Below are positions 24,078 to 32,064 of a DNA stretch of 46,150 nt, piece after piece. A program made the position numbers and the translations under genes. The notes below the pieces were generated by a model. The model made no database searches and was not told the origin of the DNA. It was given only the letters and a program-made list of their open reading frames with translations. The DNA lies in contig NZ_JAHRIB010000211.1 of NCBI RefSeq assembly GCF_019090165.1, forward strand, positions 1 to 46,150, in the 5' to 3' direction. This stretch comes from Streptomyces sp. BV286 (lineage in GTDB: Bacteria > Actinomycetota > Actinomycetes > Streptomycetales > Streptomycetaceae). Each line of letters begins with the position of its first letter. The first letter of the stretch is position 1.

Positions 24078-24105
24078 CCGGAGCGGTCACCGGTGACCGC
24101 TCCGG
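24078..24105 (+). terminator. 28-bp perfect palindrome after the small acidic gene
   Basis: The sequence CCGGAGCGGTCACC is followed directly by its reverse complement, starting 7 bp past the stop. It can form a 12-bp stem with a minimal loop and is the likely terminator, although no T run follows. Confidence 0.65.
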
Positions 24106-24174
24106 CCGTCCCACCGGGACACTTACCGGGAGTCCGACGAGCCCGCCATACCCCCTTATGGCGCGTTATGCGGG

Positions 24175-24201
24175 ATTTCACCGGCGTCCGGTCCGTGAAA
24201 T
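24175..24201. promoter_or_regulatory. Nested inverted repeat upstream of the TetR gene (candidate operator)
   Basis: ATTTCAC and GTGAAAT form perfect 7-bp arms 13 bp apart, and inside them ACCGG-CGT-CCGGT forms a second perfect inverted repeat. The site is about 90 bp upstream of the TetR GTG. A size of 20-30 bp is normal for a TetR operator, so autoregulation is plausible. Confidence 0.45.
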
Positions 24202-24289
24202 TCTCCGCTCGCACCGCGCACACCACGGTTACCGAAAAGTACGATGGCCGCGCGGCGCTCACCGCATGTGGACGACTTTGGGAGGCGGC

Positions 24290-24928
24290 GTGACAGCCAT
24301 CGAGCAGACAGAGGCAGCACGCCCGCGGGGCACACGCCTGCCGCGCCGTGCCCGACGCAACCAGCTCCTCGGCGCCGCCCAGGAAGTGTTCGTTGCGCAG
24401 GGATACCACTCGGCCGCGATGGACGACATCGCCGAACGCGCGGGCGTCAGCAAGCCGGTTCTCTACCAGCACTTCCCCGGCAAGCTCGATCTCTACCTGG
24501 CGCTGCTGGACCAGCACTGCGAGTCACTGCTGCAGGCCGTACGGACCGCGCTGGCGTCCACCACGGACAACAGCCTGCGTGTCCGGGCCACCATGGACGC
24601 CTACTTCGCGTACGTGGAGGACGACGGCGGCGCGTTCCGCCTGGTCTTCGAGTCGGACCTGACGAACGAGCCCGCGGTGCGCGAGCGAGTGGACAAGGTC
24701 ACGTTCGAGTGCGCGGAGGCCATCTGCGAGGTCATCGCGGAGGACACGGGTCTGTCCAAGGCCGAGTCCATGCTCCTCGCCTCCGGCCTCGGCGGCCTCG
24801 CCCAGGTGGTGGCCCGCTCCTGGCTGCACAGCGACCGCAGCGTGCCCCGCGACGAGGCCGTCCAGCTGCTGACCTCGCTGGCGTGGCGCGGCATCGCCGG
24901 TTTCCCCCTGCACGGCACCGAGCACTGA
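24290..24928 (+). CDS. TetR/AcrR-family transcriptional regulator
   Basis: A 212-residue regulator. The N-terminal TetR helix-turn-helix is clear: AAQEVFVAQGYHSAAMDDIA, then GVSKPVLYQHFPGKLDLY. The C-terminal domain is the ligand/dimer part, with SEAW-like helices ending in SLAWRGIAGFP. GTG 24290 follows GGGAGGCGGC. From memory M. tuberculosis Rv3208 occupies the same place before a DUF3107 gene. Ligand and regulon are unknown. A nested inverted repeat upstream may be its own operator. Confidence 0.93.
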   Translation: MTAIEQTEAARPRGTRLPRRARRNQLLGAAQEVFVAQGYHSAAMDDIAERAGVSKPVLYQHFPGKLDLYLALLDQHCESLLQAVRTALASTTDNSLRVRATMDAYFAYVEDDGGAFRLVFESDLTNEPAVRERVDKVTFECAEAICEVIAEDTGLSKAESMLLASGLGGLAQVVARSWLHSDRSVPRDEAVQLLTSLAWRGIAGFPLHGTEH

Positions 24929-25090
24929 GCGCCCAGCACCGCGGATCATCACCGAAGGCCACTTTGTTCCCACAGGGTGTTCGCTCATGGCGTTCTCGGG
25001 CGGAGCATGTACGTCCCCTCACCGGGCTAATGTGTGCTGCGTACGGCGCGGAGGAACGCGCACATCAGTGACCGTCGGAGGGACATAGCC

Positions 25091-25318
25091 GTGGAGGTCA
25101 AGATCGGCGTGCAGCACGCGCCTCGCGAGATCGTTCTGGAGAGCGGTCAGACCCCTGAAGAGGTCGAGCGCGCGGTGTCCGAGGCGCTGGCGGGCAAGTC
25201 TCAGCTGCTCAGCCTCGTGGACGACCACGGCCGCAAGGTCCTGGTTCCTGCGGACCGCCTCGCCTACGTGGAGCTCGGCGAGCCGACGACCCGCAAGGTG
25301 GGCTTCAGCGCGCTGTAG
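25091..25318 (+). CDS. DUF3107 family small protein
   Basis: A 75-residue actinobacterial protein (opening VEVKIGVQHAPREIVLESGQ, closing RKVGFSAL) of the DUF3107 family, which includes mycobacterial TB9.4/Rv3208A as I recall. GTG 25091 follows GGAGGG about 10 nt upstream. The function is unknown. It follows the TetR gene by 162 bp and ends at a strong terminator. Confidence 0.92.
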   Translation: MEVKIGVQHAPREIVLESGQTPEEVERAVSEALAGKSQLLSLVDDHGRKVLVPADRLAYVELGEPTTRKVGFSAL

Positions 25319-25330
25319 GGCATGAGAGAA

Positions 25331-25364
25331 GGGGCTCGGCGGCATCGGCCGCCGGGCCCCTTTT
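25331..25364 (+). terminator. Intrinsic terminator after the DUF3107 gene
   Basis: Stem GGGGCTCGGCGGC / GCCGCCGGGCCCC (13 bp, one G-T pair) with an ATCG loop and a TTTT tail, 12 bp past the stop. Confidence 0.9.
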
Positions 25365-25566
25365 CCATGCCCGCTGCCATGCCCGCTCCGTCTCCGCTCC
25401 GTCTCCGCTTGCAGGTCCGCGCATGGCCGCCCCCGGGCGGCCGCCTCCGCTCGCGCGGGCTTCACGGATGGAGCACAAGCCGTCCGCACAGGGGATTGCA
25501 TTCCGCAGGTCACGGGTATGACGGGCTACGACCGAAGTGCACACTGCCGTGCGGGAAGGACCCCTT

Positions 25567-25836
25567 ATGTTTTTGGAAGCGCTCGGCTCCGCGATCCTCG
25601 GTCTGGCTCTGGCCTGGACGGCGGCACACCGCCTGCCGCACCGCCTGCCGGCGCGTCGCCTCGTCCTGTCGACGGGCATCGCGGGCGCCCTCTTCGGCGC
25701 CTTTCTGACCCACACCGCTCTGGGCTCCGTCGGCTTCCTGCCGGTGATGCTCGGCGCGGTCGCCGTCTCGGCGGCCTCCGTGTCGCTGCTCCTGCGCCCG
25801 GCGGGAAGACTCCACCGCCACTCGGCGACGGTGTGA
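25567..25836 (+). CDS. Small integral membrane protein
   Basis: An 89-residue protein with three hydrophobic stretches: LEALGSAILGLALAWTAAH, then LVLSTGIAGALFGAFLTHTA, then GFLPVMLGAVAVSAASVSLL. The RLPHRLPARR loop between the first two is positively charged. ATG 25567 follows GGAAGGA at 6 nt; an in-frame upstream ATG lacks such a site. No recognised family. A gene of similar size sits here in mycobacteria (Rv3209) by memory, but I cannot confirm homology. Confidence 0.75.
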   Translation: MFLEALGSAILGLALAWTAAHRLPHRLPARRLVLSTGIAGALFGAFLTHTALGSVGFLPVMLGAVAVSAASVSLLLRPAGRLHRHSATV

Positions 25837-25880
25837 GCGACGACACCGAGGGCGACGACCCGGCGGGCGCCGGCTGAGGT

Positions 25881-25922
25881 ACACCCCGAGGGCGCGCGGG
25901 AAACAGCGCGGCCCTGGGGTGT
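25881..25922. terminator. Bidirectional terminator between small membrane protein and ferritin-like gene
   Basis: ACACCCC / GGGGTGT outer arms continue inward through AGGGC/GCCCT and GCGC/GCGC with small bulges. It lies between two convergent stops (25836 and 25962). Confidence 0.75.
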
Positions 25923-25961
25923 TCCGGCCCACCCGCGGACGACGGACCGCGCCGGGACGAC

Positions 25962-26699
25962 TCAGGCGGCCAGGCCCAGCGCCGCCATCCGCTTCGTGTG
26001 CGCCTCGGTGATCCGCGAGAACATCCGGCCCACCTCGGCGAGATCGAACCCGTCGGCGACACCTCCGACGAGCATCGTCGACAGCGCGTCCCGGTCGGCG
26101 ACCACCCGCTGCGACTGCGACAGGGCCTCGCCCATCAACCGCCGCGCCCACAGCGCGAGCCGCCCGCCCACCCGCGGATCCGCGTCGATGGCACCCCGCA
26201 CCTTCTCGACGGCGAACGAGGCGTGCCCCGTGTCGTCGAGCACACCCAGTACGAGCCGCCGGGTGTCGGAGTCGAGCCGGGCCGCGACCTCCCGGTAGAA
26301 GTCACTGGCGATCGAGTCGCCGACGTACGCCTTGACGAGCCCTTCCAGCCAGTCGGACGGGGCCGTCTGCCGGTGGAACCCGTCGAGCGCGGCGACGAAG
26401 GGCTCCATCGCCTGCGTCGGCTCCGCCCCGATCCCGGTGAGCCGGTCCCTGAGCTGCTCGAAGTGGTGGAACTCCGCCGAGGCCATCTTCGCCAGCTCCG
26501 CCTTGTCCGCGAGCGTCGGCGCGAGCTTGGCGTCCTCCGCGAGCCGCTCGAACGCCGCCAGCTCCCCGTACGCGAGCGCCCCGAGCAGATCCACGACCGC
26601 GGCACGGTACTGGGGGTCGACGGAGGCCTTCGCCCAGTCCTGGGCGGCGACTCCGGTGTGTTCGGCGGGTGCGTCGGAAGCGTTGTCAGGGGTCGTCAT
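25962..26699 (-). CDS. Ferritin-like fold protein (MiaE/diiron-type helical bundle)
   Basis: A 245-residue all-helical protein. Candidate metal ligands are glutamates in YGELAAFERLAEDA and the EFHHFEQ motif, with a second pair near AYVGDSIASDFYREV and DTGHASFAVEKV, the usual pattern of a four-helix ferritin-like bundle. It may be a diiron oxidase or hydroxylase; the substrate is unknown. From memory Rv3210c is the mycobacterial counterpart beside rhlE. ATG 26699 has TATTGT ending 7 nt upstream and no ribosome-binding site, so it appears leaderless. It is divergent from the DEAD-box helicase. Confidence 0.85.
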   Translation of the reverse strand: MTTPDNASDAPAEHTGVAAQDWAKASVDPQYRAAVVDLLGALAYGELAAFERLAEDAKLAPTLADKAELAKMASAEFHHFEQLRDRLTGIGAEPTQAMEPFVAALDGFHRQTAPSDWLEGLVKAYVGDSIASDFYREVAARLDSDTRRLVLGVLDDTGHASFAVEKVRGAIDADPRVGGRLALWARRLMGEALSQSQRVVADRDALSTMLVGGVADGFDLAEVGRMFSRITEAHTKRMAALGLAA

Positions 26700-26706
26700 G
26701 AAGCGC

Positions 26707-26712
26707 ACAATA
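26707..26712 (-). promoter_or_regulatory. -10 box of a probable leaderless promoter (ferritin-like gene)
   Basis: Minus-strand TATTGT fits TANNNT and ends 7 nt before the ATG. Confidence 0.55.
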
Positions 26713-27088
26713 GCCCGCTCACCGTACGGCGGAAGGCCCTGGTCAATCAGTGTGACGACGACTACGTGACCAAACCGGCCATCGCATATGCGCGATTCCG
26801 GGGTATGGTGGTAATGCGCCCGCTGAGTTGATCTACGTAACTCGACGGGCCGCACGAATGAGGATGCCCGGTCGGTGGCCCGATCGGCTCCGACCCGACA
26901 GCCCTCCACGTCGGTACGGCACATTGCGTACGGCACCCGGAGGGAACCCTCAGCGGTACGAACGCTCGAGCGTCGGCAGTGGTCCCATGCCACCCGGCCC
27001 GCTGGTCAAGCGCGGCCGTCGTCCCCGGCACGGTCCCGACACGACCCCCGCGCTCGCCTCGCACCGCGTACACAGAAGAGGCAGCACC
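26713..27088 (+). promoter_or_regulatory. Promoter and long leader of the DEAD-box helicase gene
   Basis: A TATGGT hexamer near 26811 is a possible -10 box and would give a leader of about 270 nt. An inverted repeat GAGTT-N9-AACTC (about 26824-26842) lies near the presumed start of the transcript. Long leaders are common for cold-inducible DEAD-box helicase genes; nothing here identifies a known riboregulator. Confidence 0.4.
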
Positions 27089-29683
27089 CTGACTACTTTC
27101 CGAGAGCTCGGAATCCTTCCCGAGACCGCCGAAGCCCTTGAAGCCGTCGGTATCACCAGCGCCTTCCCCATCCAGGAGATGACGCTCCCCGTCGCCCTCA
27201 CCGGCACGGACGTCATCGGCCAGGCCAAGACCGGCACCGGCAAGACGCTGGGCTTCGGCCTCCCGCTCCTCGAGCGCGTGACCGTCCCCGCGGACGTCGA
27301 GGCGGGCCGGGCGAAGCCCGAGCAGCTCACCGACGCCCCGCAGGCCCTCGTCGTCGTCCCGACGCGCGAGCTGTGCACGCAGGTCACGAACGACCTGCTG
27401 ACGGCCGGCAAGGTCCGCAACGTCCGCGTTCTCGCCATCTACGGCGGCCGGGCGTACGAGCCGCAGGTCGAGGCCCTGAAGAAGGGTGTCGACGTGATCG
27501 TCGGCACCCCGGGCCGTCTCCTGGACCTCGCGGGCCAGAAGAAGCTCGACCTCAAGCACATCAAGTCCCTCGTCCTCGACGAGGCCGACGAGATGCTCGA
27601 CCTGGGCTTCCTGCCCGACGTCGAGAGGATCATCAACATGCTGCCGGCCCGCCGCCAGACGATGCTGTTCTCGGCGACCATGCCGGGTGCGGTCATCGGC
27701 CTCGCGCGCCGCTACATGTCGCAGCCCACTCACATCAACGCCACCTCGCCGGACGACGCCGGCCAGACGGTGCGCAACACCAAGCAGTTCGTCTACCGCG
27801 CGCACAACATGGACAAGCCGGAGATGGTCTCGCGGATACTGCAGGCCGACGGCCGCGGTCTCGTGATGGTCTTCTGCCGCACCAAGCGGACGGCGGCGGA
27901 CCTCGCCGACCAGCTGCAGCAGCGCGGCTTCGCCTCCGGCGCGGTCCACGGCGACCTCGGCCAGGGTGCCCGTGAGCAGGCGCTGCGCGCCTTCCGCAAC
28001 GGCAAGGTGGACGTACTCGTCTGCACCGACGTGGCCGCGCGCGGCATCGACGTCGAGGGCGTCACGCACGTCATCAACTACCAGTCCCCCGAGGACGAGA
28101 AGACGTACCTGCACCGCATCGGCCGTACGGGCCGCGCGGGCGCCAAGGGCATCGCGATCACCCTCGTCGACTGGGACGACATCCCGCGCTGGCAGCTCAT
28201 CAACAAGGCGCTGGACCTCGGTCTGAGCGACCCGCCGGAGACGTACTCCACGTCCCCGCACCTCTACGAGGAGCTGAGCATCCCGGCGGGCACCAAGGGT
28301 GTCCTGCCGCGCGGTGAGCGCACCCGCGCCGGTCTCTCGGCCGAGGCCGTCGAGGACCTCGGCGAGACCGGCGGGCGCGGCCCTCGCGGCCGCGGTGGCC
28401 GTTCCACGGGTCCCGCCCCGGTCGCCGAGCGCGAGCGTGAGCGTCCGGCGCGCACCCCGCGCCGCCGCCGTCGTACGCGCAACGGCACGGCGCTGGACGC
28501 CGCGGAACCGCAGAGCGCGCAGGCCCCGCAGAGCACGCAGGACACCACCGAGTCGGCCCCGGCCACGGAGTCGCGCAGCCCGCGCCGGCGTCGCCGTACG
28601 CGTGCCGGATCCGGCTCGGAGGCCGCCGTGACGGCGGTCGCCACGGCCGAGGGCACCGCTGTCGAGGTCGCGGCCGTCGAGGCCACCGCACCGGCCGCCG
28701 AGACCGCGGTGGACGGCGAGGCCAAGCCGCGTCGCCGTCGTACGCGTCGCACGGCGGAGGTCGCGCAGCCCGAGGCCGCCGTCGTCGAGGAGGCCCCCGC
28801 GGCCGAGCCGGCCCAGGTCGCCGAGGTCACCGAGACCAAGCCGCGCCGTCGCACCCGCAAGGCCGCGGAGACCGCGGTGGACACCGCCGAGGGCACGGCC
28901 GTCGAGGTGGCGGAGGTCACCGAGACCAAGCCGCGTCGGCGTACGCGCAAGGCCGCCGAAGCCGCGGTGGAAGCCGTCGTGGACCCGGTCGAGGCCGTCG
29001 AGGCCGTCGAGGCCAAGCCGCGCCGCACCCGCAAGGCCACCGCCCCGGCCGCCGAGGCCGCCCTGGACACCGCCGAGGCCGCGGAGGCCAAGCCGCGCCG
29101 CCGGACCCGTAAGGCCGCCGAGGCCGCCCCGGTCGCCGAGGCCGGGATCCCCGCCCAGGCGACCGAGGAGCCCGAGGCCAAGCCGCGGCGCCGCACCCGC
29201 AAGGCCGCGGAGACCGCGGTGGACACCGCCGAGGGCACGGCCGTCGAGGTGGCGGAGGTCACCGAGACCAAGCCGCGTCGGCGTACGCGCAAGGCCGCCG
29301 AGACCGCTGTGGACACCGCCGAGGGCACGACGGCCGAGGCACCGCAGGCCACGGCCACCAAGCCGCGCCGTACCCGCAAGGCCGCCGCACCCGCTCAGGC
29401 CGCTGAGAGCGCCGTGGACACGGCCGAGGCCACCGAGGCGAAGCCGCGCCGCACCCGCAAGACGGCCGCCAAGGCCGCGGTCGCCGAGGCCGGCATCCCG
29501 GCGCAGGCCACCGAGGCCGCCCCGGCCGAGGCTGCGGCCAAGCCGCGCCGCACCCGCAAGACGGCCGCCAAGGCCACGGACGCGGTCGCGGTCGCGGAAG
29601 CCGTTCCGGCCGAGGCCGCCCCTGCGGCCAGGCCCCGCCGTGCGCGCAAGACGGCCGCGACCGTCGAGGTCGCGGACAGCTGA
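27089..29683 (+). CDS. DEAD-box ATP-dependent RNA helicase (RhlE-type) with long basic repeat tail
   Basis: An 864-residue RNA helicase. Motifs: Q-motif FPIQEMTLP, Walker A AKTGTGKT (46-53), PTRELC, GTPGRLLDL, DEAD (164-167), SAT (195-197), DVAARGIDVEGVTHVINY and HRIGRTGRAG. The core ends near residue 430. The remaining half is low complexity, Ala/Glu/Thr-rich, with about 11 KPRR(R)TRK units, likely disordered and RNA-binding. No ATG or GTG starts the conserved TTFRELGIL segment; a CTG at 27089 with GAAGAGG 7 nt before it fits best, and the in-frame ATG at 26987 would add 34 unconserved-looking residues. It likely acts in ribosome assembly or mRNA decay. From memory the M. tuberculosis counterpart is rhlE (Rv3211). 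Confidence 0.93.
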   Translation: MTTFRELGILPETAEALEAVGITSAFPIQEMTLPVALTGTDVIGQAKTGTGKTLGFGLPLLERVTVPADVEAGRAKPEQLTDAPQALVVVPTRELCTQVTNDLLTAGKVRNVRVLAIYGGRAYEPQVEALKKGVDVIVGTPGRLLDLAGQKKLDLKHIKSLVLDEADEMLDLGFLPDVERIINMLPARRQTMLFSATMPGAVIGLARRYMSQPTHINATSPDDAGQTVRNTKQFVYRAHNMDKPEMVSRILQADGRGLVMVFCRTKRTAADLADQLQQRGFASGAVHGDLGQGAREQALRAFRNGKVDVLVCTDVAARGIDVEGVTHVINYQSPEDEKTYLHRIGRTGRAGAKGIAITLVDWDDIPRWQLINKALDLGLSDPPETYSTSPHLYEELSIPAGTKGVLPRGERTRAGLSAEAVEDLGETGGRGPRGRGGRSTGPAPVAERERERPARTPRRRRRTRNGTALDAAEPQSAQAPQSTQDTTESAPATESRSPRRRRRTRAGSGSEAAVTAVATAEGTAVEVAAVEATAPAAETAVDGEAKPRRRRTRRTAEVAQPEAAVVEEAPAAEPAQVAEVTETKPRRRTRKAAETAVDTAEGTAVEVAEVTETKPRRRTRKAAEAAVEAVVDPVEAVEAVEAKPRRTRKATAPAAEAALDTAEAAEAKPRRRTRKAAEAAPVAEAGIPAQATEEPEAKPRRRTRKAAETAVDTAEGTAVEVAEVTETKPRRRTRKAAETAVDTAEGTTAEAPQATATKPRRTRKAAAPAQAAESAVDTAEATEAKPRRTRKTAAKAAVAEAGIPAQATEAAPAEAAAKPRRTRKTAAKATDAVAVAEAVPAEAAPAARPRRARKTAATVEVADS
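28720..29650 (+). repeat. Degenerate KPRRRTRK repeat array, including a 110-bp perfect direct repeat
   Basis: About eleven units spaced 20-33 codons apart make up the helicase tail. Bases 28850-28959 and 29192-29301 are identical over 110 bp, 342 bp apart, so the array has been expanded recently or homogenised by recombination. All spacings I checked keep the frame. Confidence 0.92.
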
Positions 29684-29694
29684 GGCACACAGCA

Positions 29695-29729
29695 GACGGC
29701 CCGGTCCCCCGTGAGGGGGCCGGGCCGTC
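29695..29729 (+). terminator. Hairpin terminator after the DEAD-box helicase
   Basis: GACGGCCCGG-T-CCCCC pairs with GGGGGCCGGGCCGTC around a GTGA tetraloop, one T bulged, 12 bp after the stop. Confidence 0.85.
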
Positions 29730-29801
29730 GGCGTTCCACGGCCCCGCCGTGGGTACCGCGTCGCGGCCCCTCCCGGTATGCCGCCCAGGAGGTTCCCCGG
29801 A

Positions 29802-29807
29802 TAGCCT
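29802..29807 (+). promoter_or_regulatory. -10 box of a probable leaderless promoter (second alpha/beta hydrolase)
   Basis: TAGCCT ends 7 nt before ATG 29815. An AGGAGG lies too far upstream (29788-29793, 21 nt) to be a normal ribosome-binding site and would lie outside a leaderless transcript. Confidence 0.5.
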
Positions 29808-29814
29808 CCTTCCC

Positions 29815-30690
29815 ATGAGCAGGCCCGCCACCTTCGTCCCGCCCTCCGGTGCCCGCGCGTATCGCCTCGGCACCGCGCGCGGGGAGTTCGCCGTGATCGA
29901 CGCGGGCACTCCCGTGAAGGGAACCGCTGTGCTGCTGCCCGGGTTCACCGGCAGCAAGGAGGACTTCATCTCGCTGCACGAACCGCTGGCGGCGGCCGGG
30001 TACCGGACCGTCGCGGTGGACGGCCGCGGCCAGTACGAGTCACCGGGCCCCCGGGACGACGAAACGCCTTACGCGCAGGCCGAGTTGGCGCAGGATGTGC
30101 TCGCTCAGGCCGACGCGCTGGCCGACGGCCCCGGGGAGCGGTTCCACCTCCTGGGGCATTCGTTCGGCGGCCAGGTCGCCCGGGCGGCCGTCCTGCTGGC
30201 CCCGGCCCGGTTCCGGTCGCTCACCCTGGTGGCCTCCGGGCCCGCGGAGATCTCCCCCTCCCAGCAGCAGCGGGTGAAGCTCCTGCGGGACGCGCTCGCC
30301 GTGATGGACATGGACCAGGTGTGGGACGCGATCAGGGCGCTGGAGCCGCCGGAGGACGCCGAGGGCGACCTGGACGCCGGCCTCGACGACCAGGAGGACC
30401 TGAGGCGGCGCTGGCTCGGCAACAGCCCGGCCCAGCTCACCGCCGCGGGACGGCTGCTGTGCGAGGAACCCGACCGGGTGGCCGAGCTGGCGGCCCTACG
30501 GCTGCCCGTGCACGTCCTGTCGGGCGAACGCGACGACACCTGGCCGGTCCCGCTCCTCGACGACATGGCCGTGCGCCTCGAGGCACATCGCACGGTCGTC
30601 CTGGGCGCCGAGCACTCCCCCAACGCCGACCGCCCCCTGGAGACCGCCGAGGCCCTGGCCGCGTTCTGGGACCGGGTGATCGCCGGCTGA
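29815..30690 (+). CDS. Alpha/beta-fold hydrolase
   Basis: A 291-residue serine hydrolase. Oxyanion region LLPGFTGSKEDF, nucleophile elbow LLGHSFGGQVAR (GHSFGG), acid in LSGERDDTWPV, catalytic histidine in GAEHSPNADRP. It resembles esterase/lipase or bromoperoxidase-type enzymes; the substrate is unknown. ATG 29815 is preceded by a -10-like TAGCCT. An upstream in-frame ATG at 29749 would lie within the helicase terminator spacer and is unlikely. It converges with the NYN gene with only 14 bp between stops. Confidence 0.9.
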   Translation: MSRPATFVPPSGARAYRLGTARGEFAVIDAGTPVKGTAVLLPGFTGSKEDFISLHEPLAAAGYRTVAVDGRGQYESPGPRDDETPYAQAELAQDVLAQADALADGPGERFHLLGHSFGGQVARAAVLLAPARFRSLTLVASGPAEISPSQQQRVKLLRDALAVMDMDQVWDAIRALEPPEDAEGDLDAGLDDQEDLRRRWLGNSPAQLTAAGRLLCEEPDRVAELAALRLPVHVLSGERDDTWPVPLLDDMAVRLEAHRTVVLGAEHSPNADRPLETAEALAAFWDRVIAG

Positions 30691-30704
30691 GAGGGCGGCG
30701 CGGG

Positions 30705-31613
30705 TCAGTACTGGCCCTGCAGGTGCTCCCAGAACCCGTCCCGCAGCGCCCTGCGCAGATCGGCCTGCCCCCGCAGCGAGTACTGCAGCAGCCCCTCGGC
30801 CTCCACCAGCAGGTCCTGGTCGACCGGGCCGGGCAGATACGGTCCGGGCAGCAGCTCCGCCAGCGACTCCCGTCCCCGCGCGGCCAGCCATTTCGCGACG
30901 ATCTGCGCTCCCACGAACCGCACGTCCTCGCGGGTCGGCCTGCTCACCGCCGTGTCGTACGAGGCGGAGGTGCGCCGGACGACGTACGGCTTGAAGAACT
31001 CCAGGTCGAAGGTGCGCTGGCTGTCAACCTCCCACAGCAGCGGCTCGGCCTGGTTGCGGCCCTCCGGTGCCTCGATGCCCCAGAGGTGGACCCGGGCCCC
31101 GTATCCCTGCGCCGCCTCGACGGCCGAGACCAGGTCCTCGTCGCCGCCGATGAGCGTCGCGTCGCTGATGGCGCGGTGCCGGGCCAGGGACTCCAGATCG
31201 GAACGGATCAGGGAGTCGACGCCCTTCTGCTGGTTGTTTGCGTTGAGGTTGCCGAGCCGGACCTTGACGTCGGGCAGCTCCGCGATGGACTGCTGTTCCG
31301 CGGTGTGGATGCGGCGCCGCGCCCCGTCGTACCAGTAGACGCGCAGGAGCCTGCTGTCCGCGAAGATCGTGCGGGCCCGGTCGATGAGTGCCTCGATGAG
31401 CCCTTCGGCGTCCAGCTCGAAGGCCCGGCGGTCCTCCGTGCCGGCGACGAGGCGGCCCGCGGCCGCGTACAGATACCCGGCGTCGACGAAGATCGCGTGG
31501 GTCGACGGCGTCTTCGCCACCTCGGCGAGCACGCGCTGGAGCAGCTCGTTCGAGCGGTCTATGCGCGCGCCGAGGGTGGCGAGATCGTCGGCTGCCGCGA
31601 AGTCGTCATTCAT
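30705..31613 (-). CDS. NYN/PIN-like domain protein (LabA/DUF88 type), putative RNase
   Basis: A 302-residue protein. Residues about 38-200 form a NYN nuclease domain with conserved acids: D44 in HAIFVDAGYLY, VYWYDGA, KGVDSLIRSDLESL and GGDEDLVSAVEAA. The C-terminal third (about 220-302) may be a small helical winged-helix-like module, ending SLRGQADLRRALRDGFWEHL. NYN proteins are metal-dependent RNases; the target is unknown. ATG 31613 has a GAGG at short distance upstream. Confidence 0.85.
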   Translation of the reverse strand: MNDDFAAADDLATLGARIDRSNELLQRVLAEVAKTPSTHAIFVDAGYLYAAAGRLVAGTEDRRAFELDAEGLIEALIDRARTIFADSRLLRVYWYDGARRRIHTAEQQSIAELPDVKVRLGNLNANNQQKGVDSLIRSDLESLARHRAISDATLIGGDEDLVSAVEAAQGYGARVHLWGIEAPEGRNQAEPLLWEVDSQRTFDLEFFKPYVVRRTSASYDTAVSRPTREDVRFVGAQIVAKWLAARGRESLAELLPGPYLPGPVDQDLLVEAEGLLQYSLRGQADLRRALRDGFWEHLQGQY

Positions 31614-31824
31614 ATGCGCCTCATTGTCGCAGGACGTTACCGTGTGAACACAGTCGGTCCCGGTACTCGCAAGTAGTTAGACGTTCGAAAATTTTCTTTA
31701 GCGTAGGGAATGTTCGTAACAAGCATCCCGTTGACTCCTACGGGAACGAGGGGCACTGACGCCCCACTCACCCACCCACCAGTAGTTCTCCTTCAGGAGG
31801 ATGACCAGACGAAGGGAGAAGCCC
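31614..31824 (+). promoter_or_regulatory. AT-rich upstream region of the 50-residue gene
   Basis: The stretch 31676-31720 is unusually AT-rich for this genome and holds a perfect 10-bp palindrome GAAAATTTTC at 31687-31696. A small hairpin CTCCT-TC-AGGAG lies just before an ATG at 31801 that is in frame with the downstream gene. Promoter elements are probable, but I cannot fix one pair with confidence. Confidence 0.4.
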
Positions 31825-31977
31825 TTGCGCTTCGAAATCATGCGACTCGACGACGTCGACGGCACGCCCGTGGACAGCACCGTCGTGGACGCCGCCTCCG
31901 TCAACCGGATCGTCCAGCAGGCCGCCGCCATCGGGCAGCGCCTCTGGATCCGCCCGGCCGACACCTCGGCCTCATAA
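31825..31977 (+). CDS. Small conserved-looking protein of 50 residues
   Basis: The frame from TTG 31825 reads (M)RFEIMRLDDVDG at the start and ends IRPADTSAS before a TAA. GAAGGGAGA precedes the TTG by about 5 nt. The peptide has a clean amphipathic, folded-looking composition (SVNRIVQQAAAIGQRLWI), normal GC3 bias and its own strong terminator, so it is a real gene. From memory near-identical proteins occur across Streptomyces without a known function. An in-frame ATG at 31801 would add 8 basic residues (MTRRREKP), but its AGGAGG abuts the ATG. Confidence 0.75.
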   Translation: MRFEIMRLDDVDGTPVDSTVVDAASVNRIVQQAAAIGQRLWIRPADTSAS

Positions 31978-32001
31978 CAGCGGACGTCTGACAGACTTCG
32001 G

Positions 32002-32034
32002 AACCCCCGTCCGGCTCGACGCCGGGCGGGGGTT
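32002..32034. terminator. Intrinsic terminator between the small gene and marC
   Basis: AACCCCCGTCCGGC / GCCGGGCGGGGGTT, a 14-bp stem with one G-T pair and a 5-nt loop, followed by T residues. It is symmetric enough to serve the convergent marC gene as well. Confidence 0.88.
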
Positions 32035-32064
32035 TCGCGTGTGCGGCCGCGTTCCACGAGGTGG

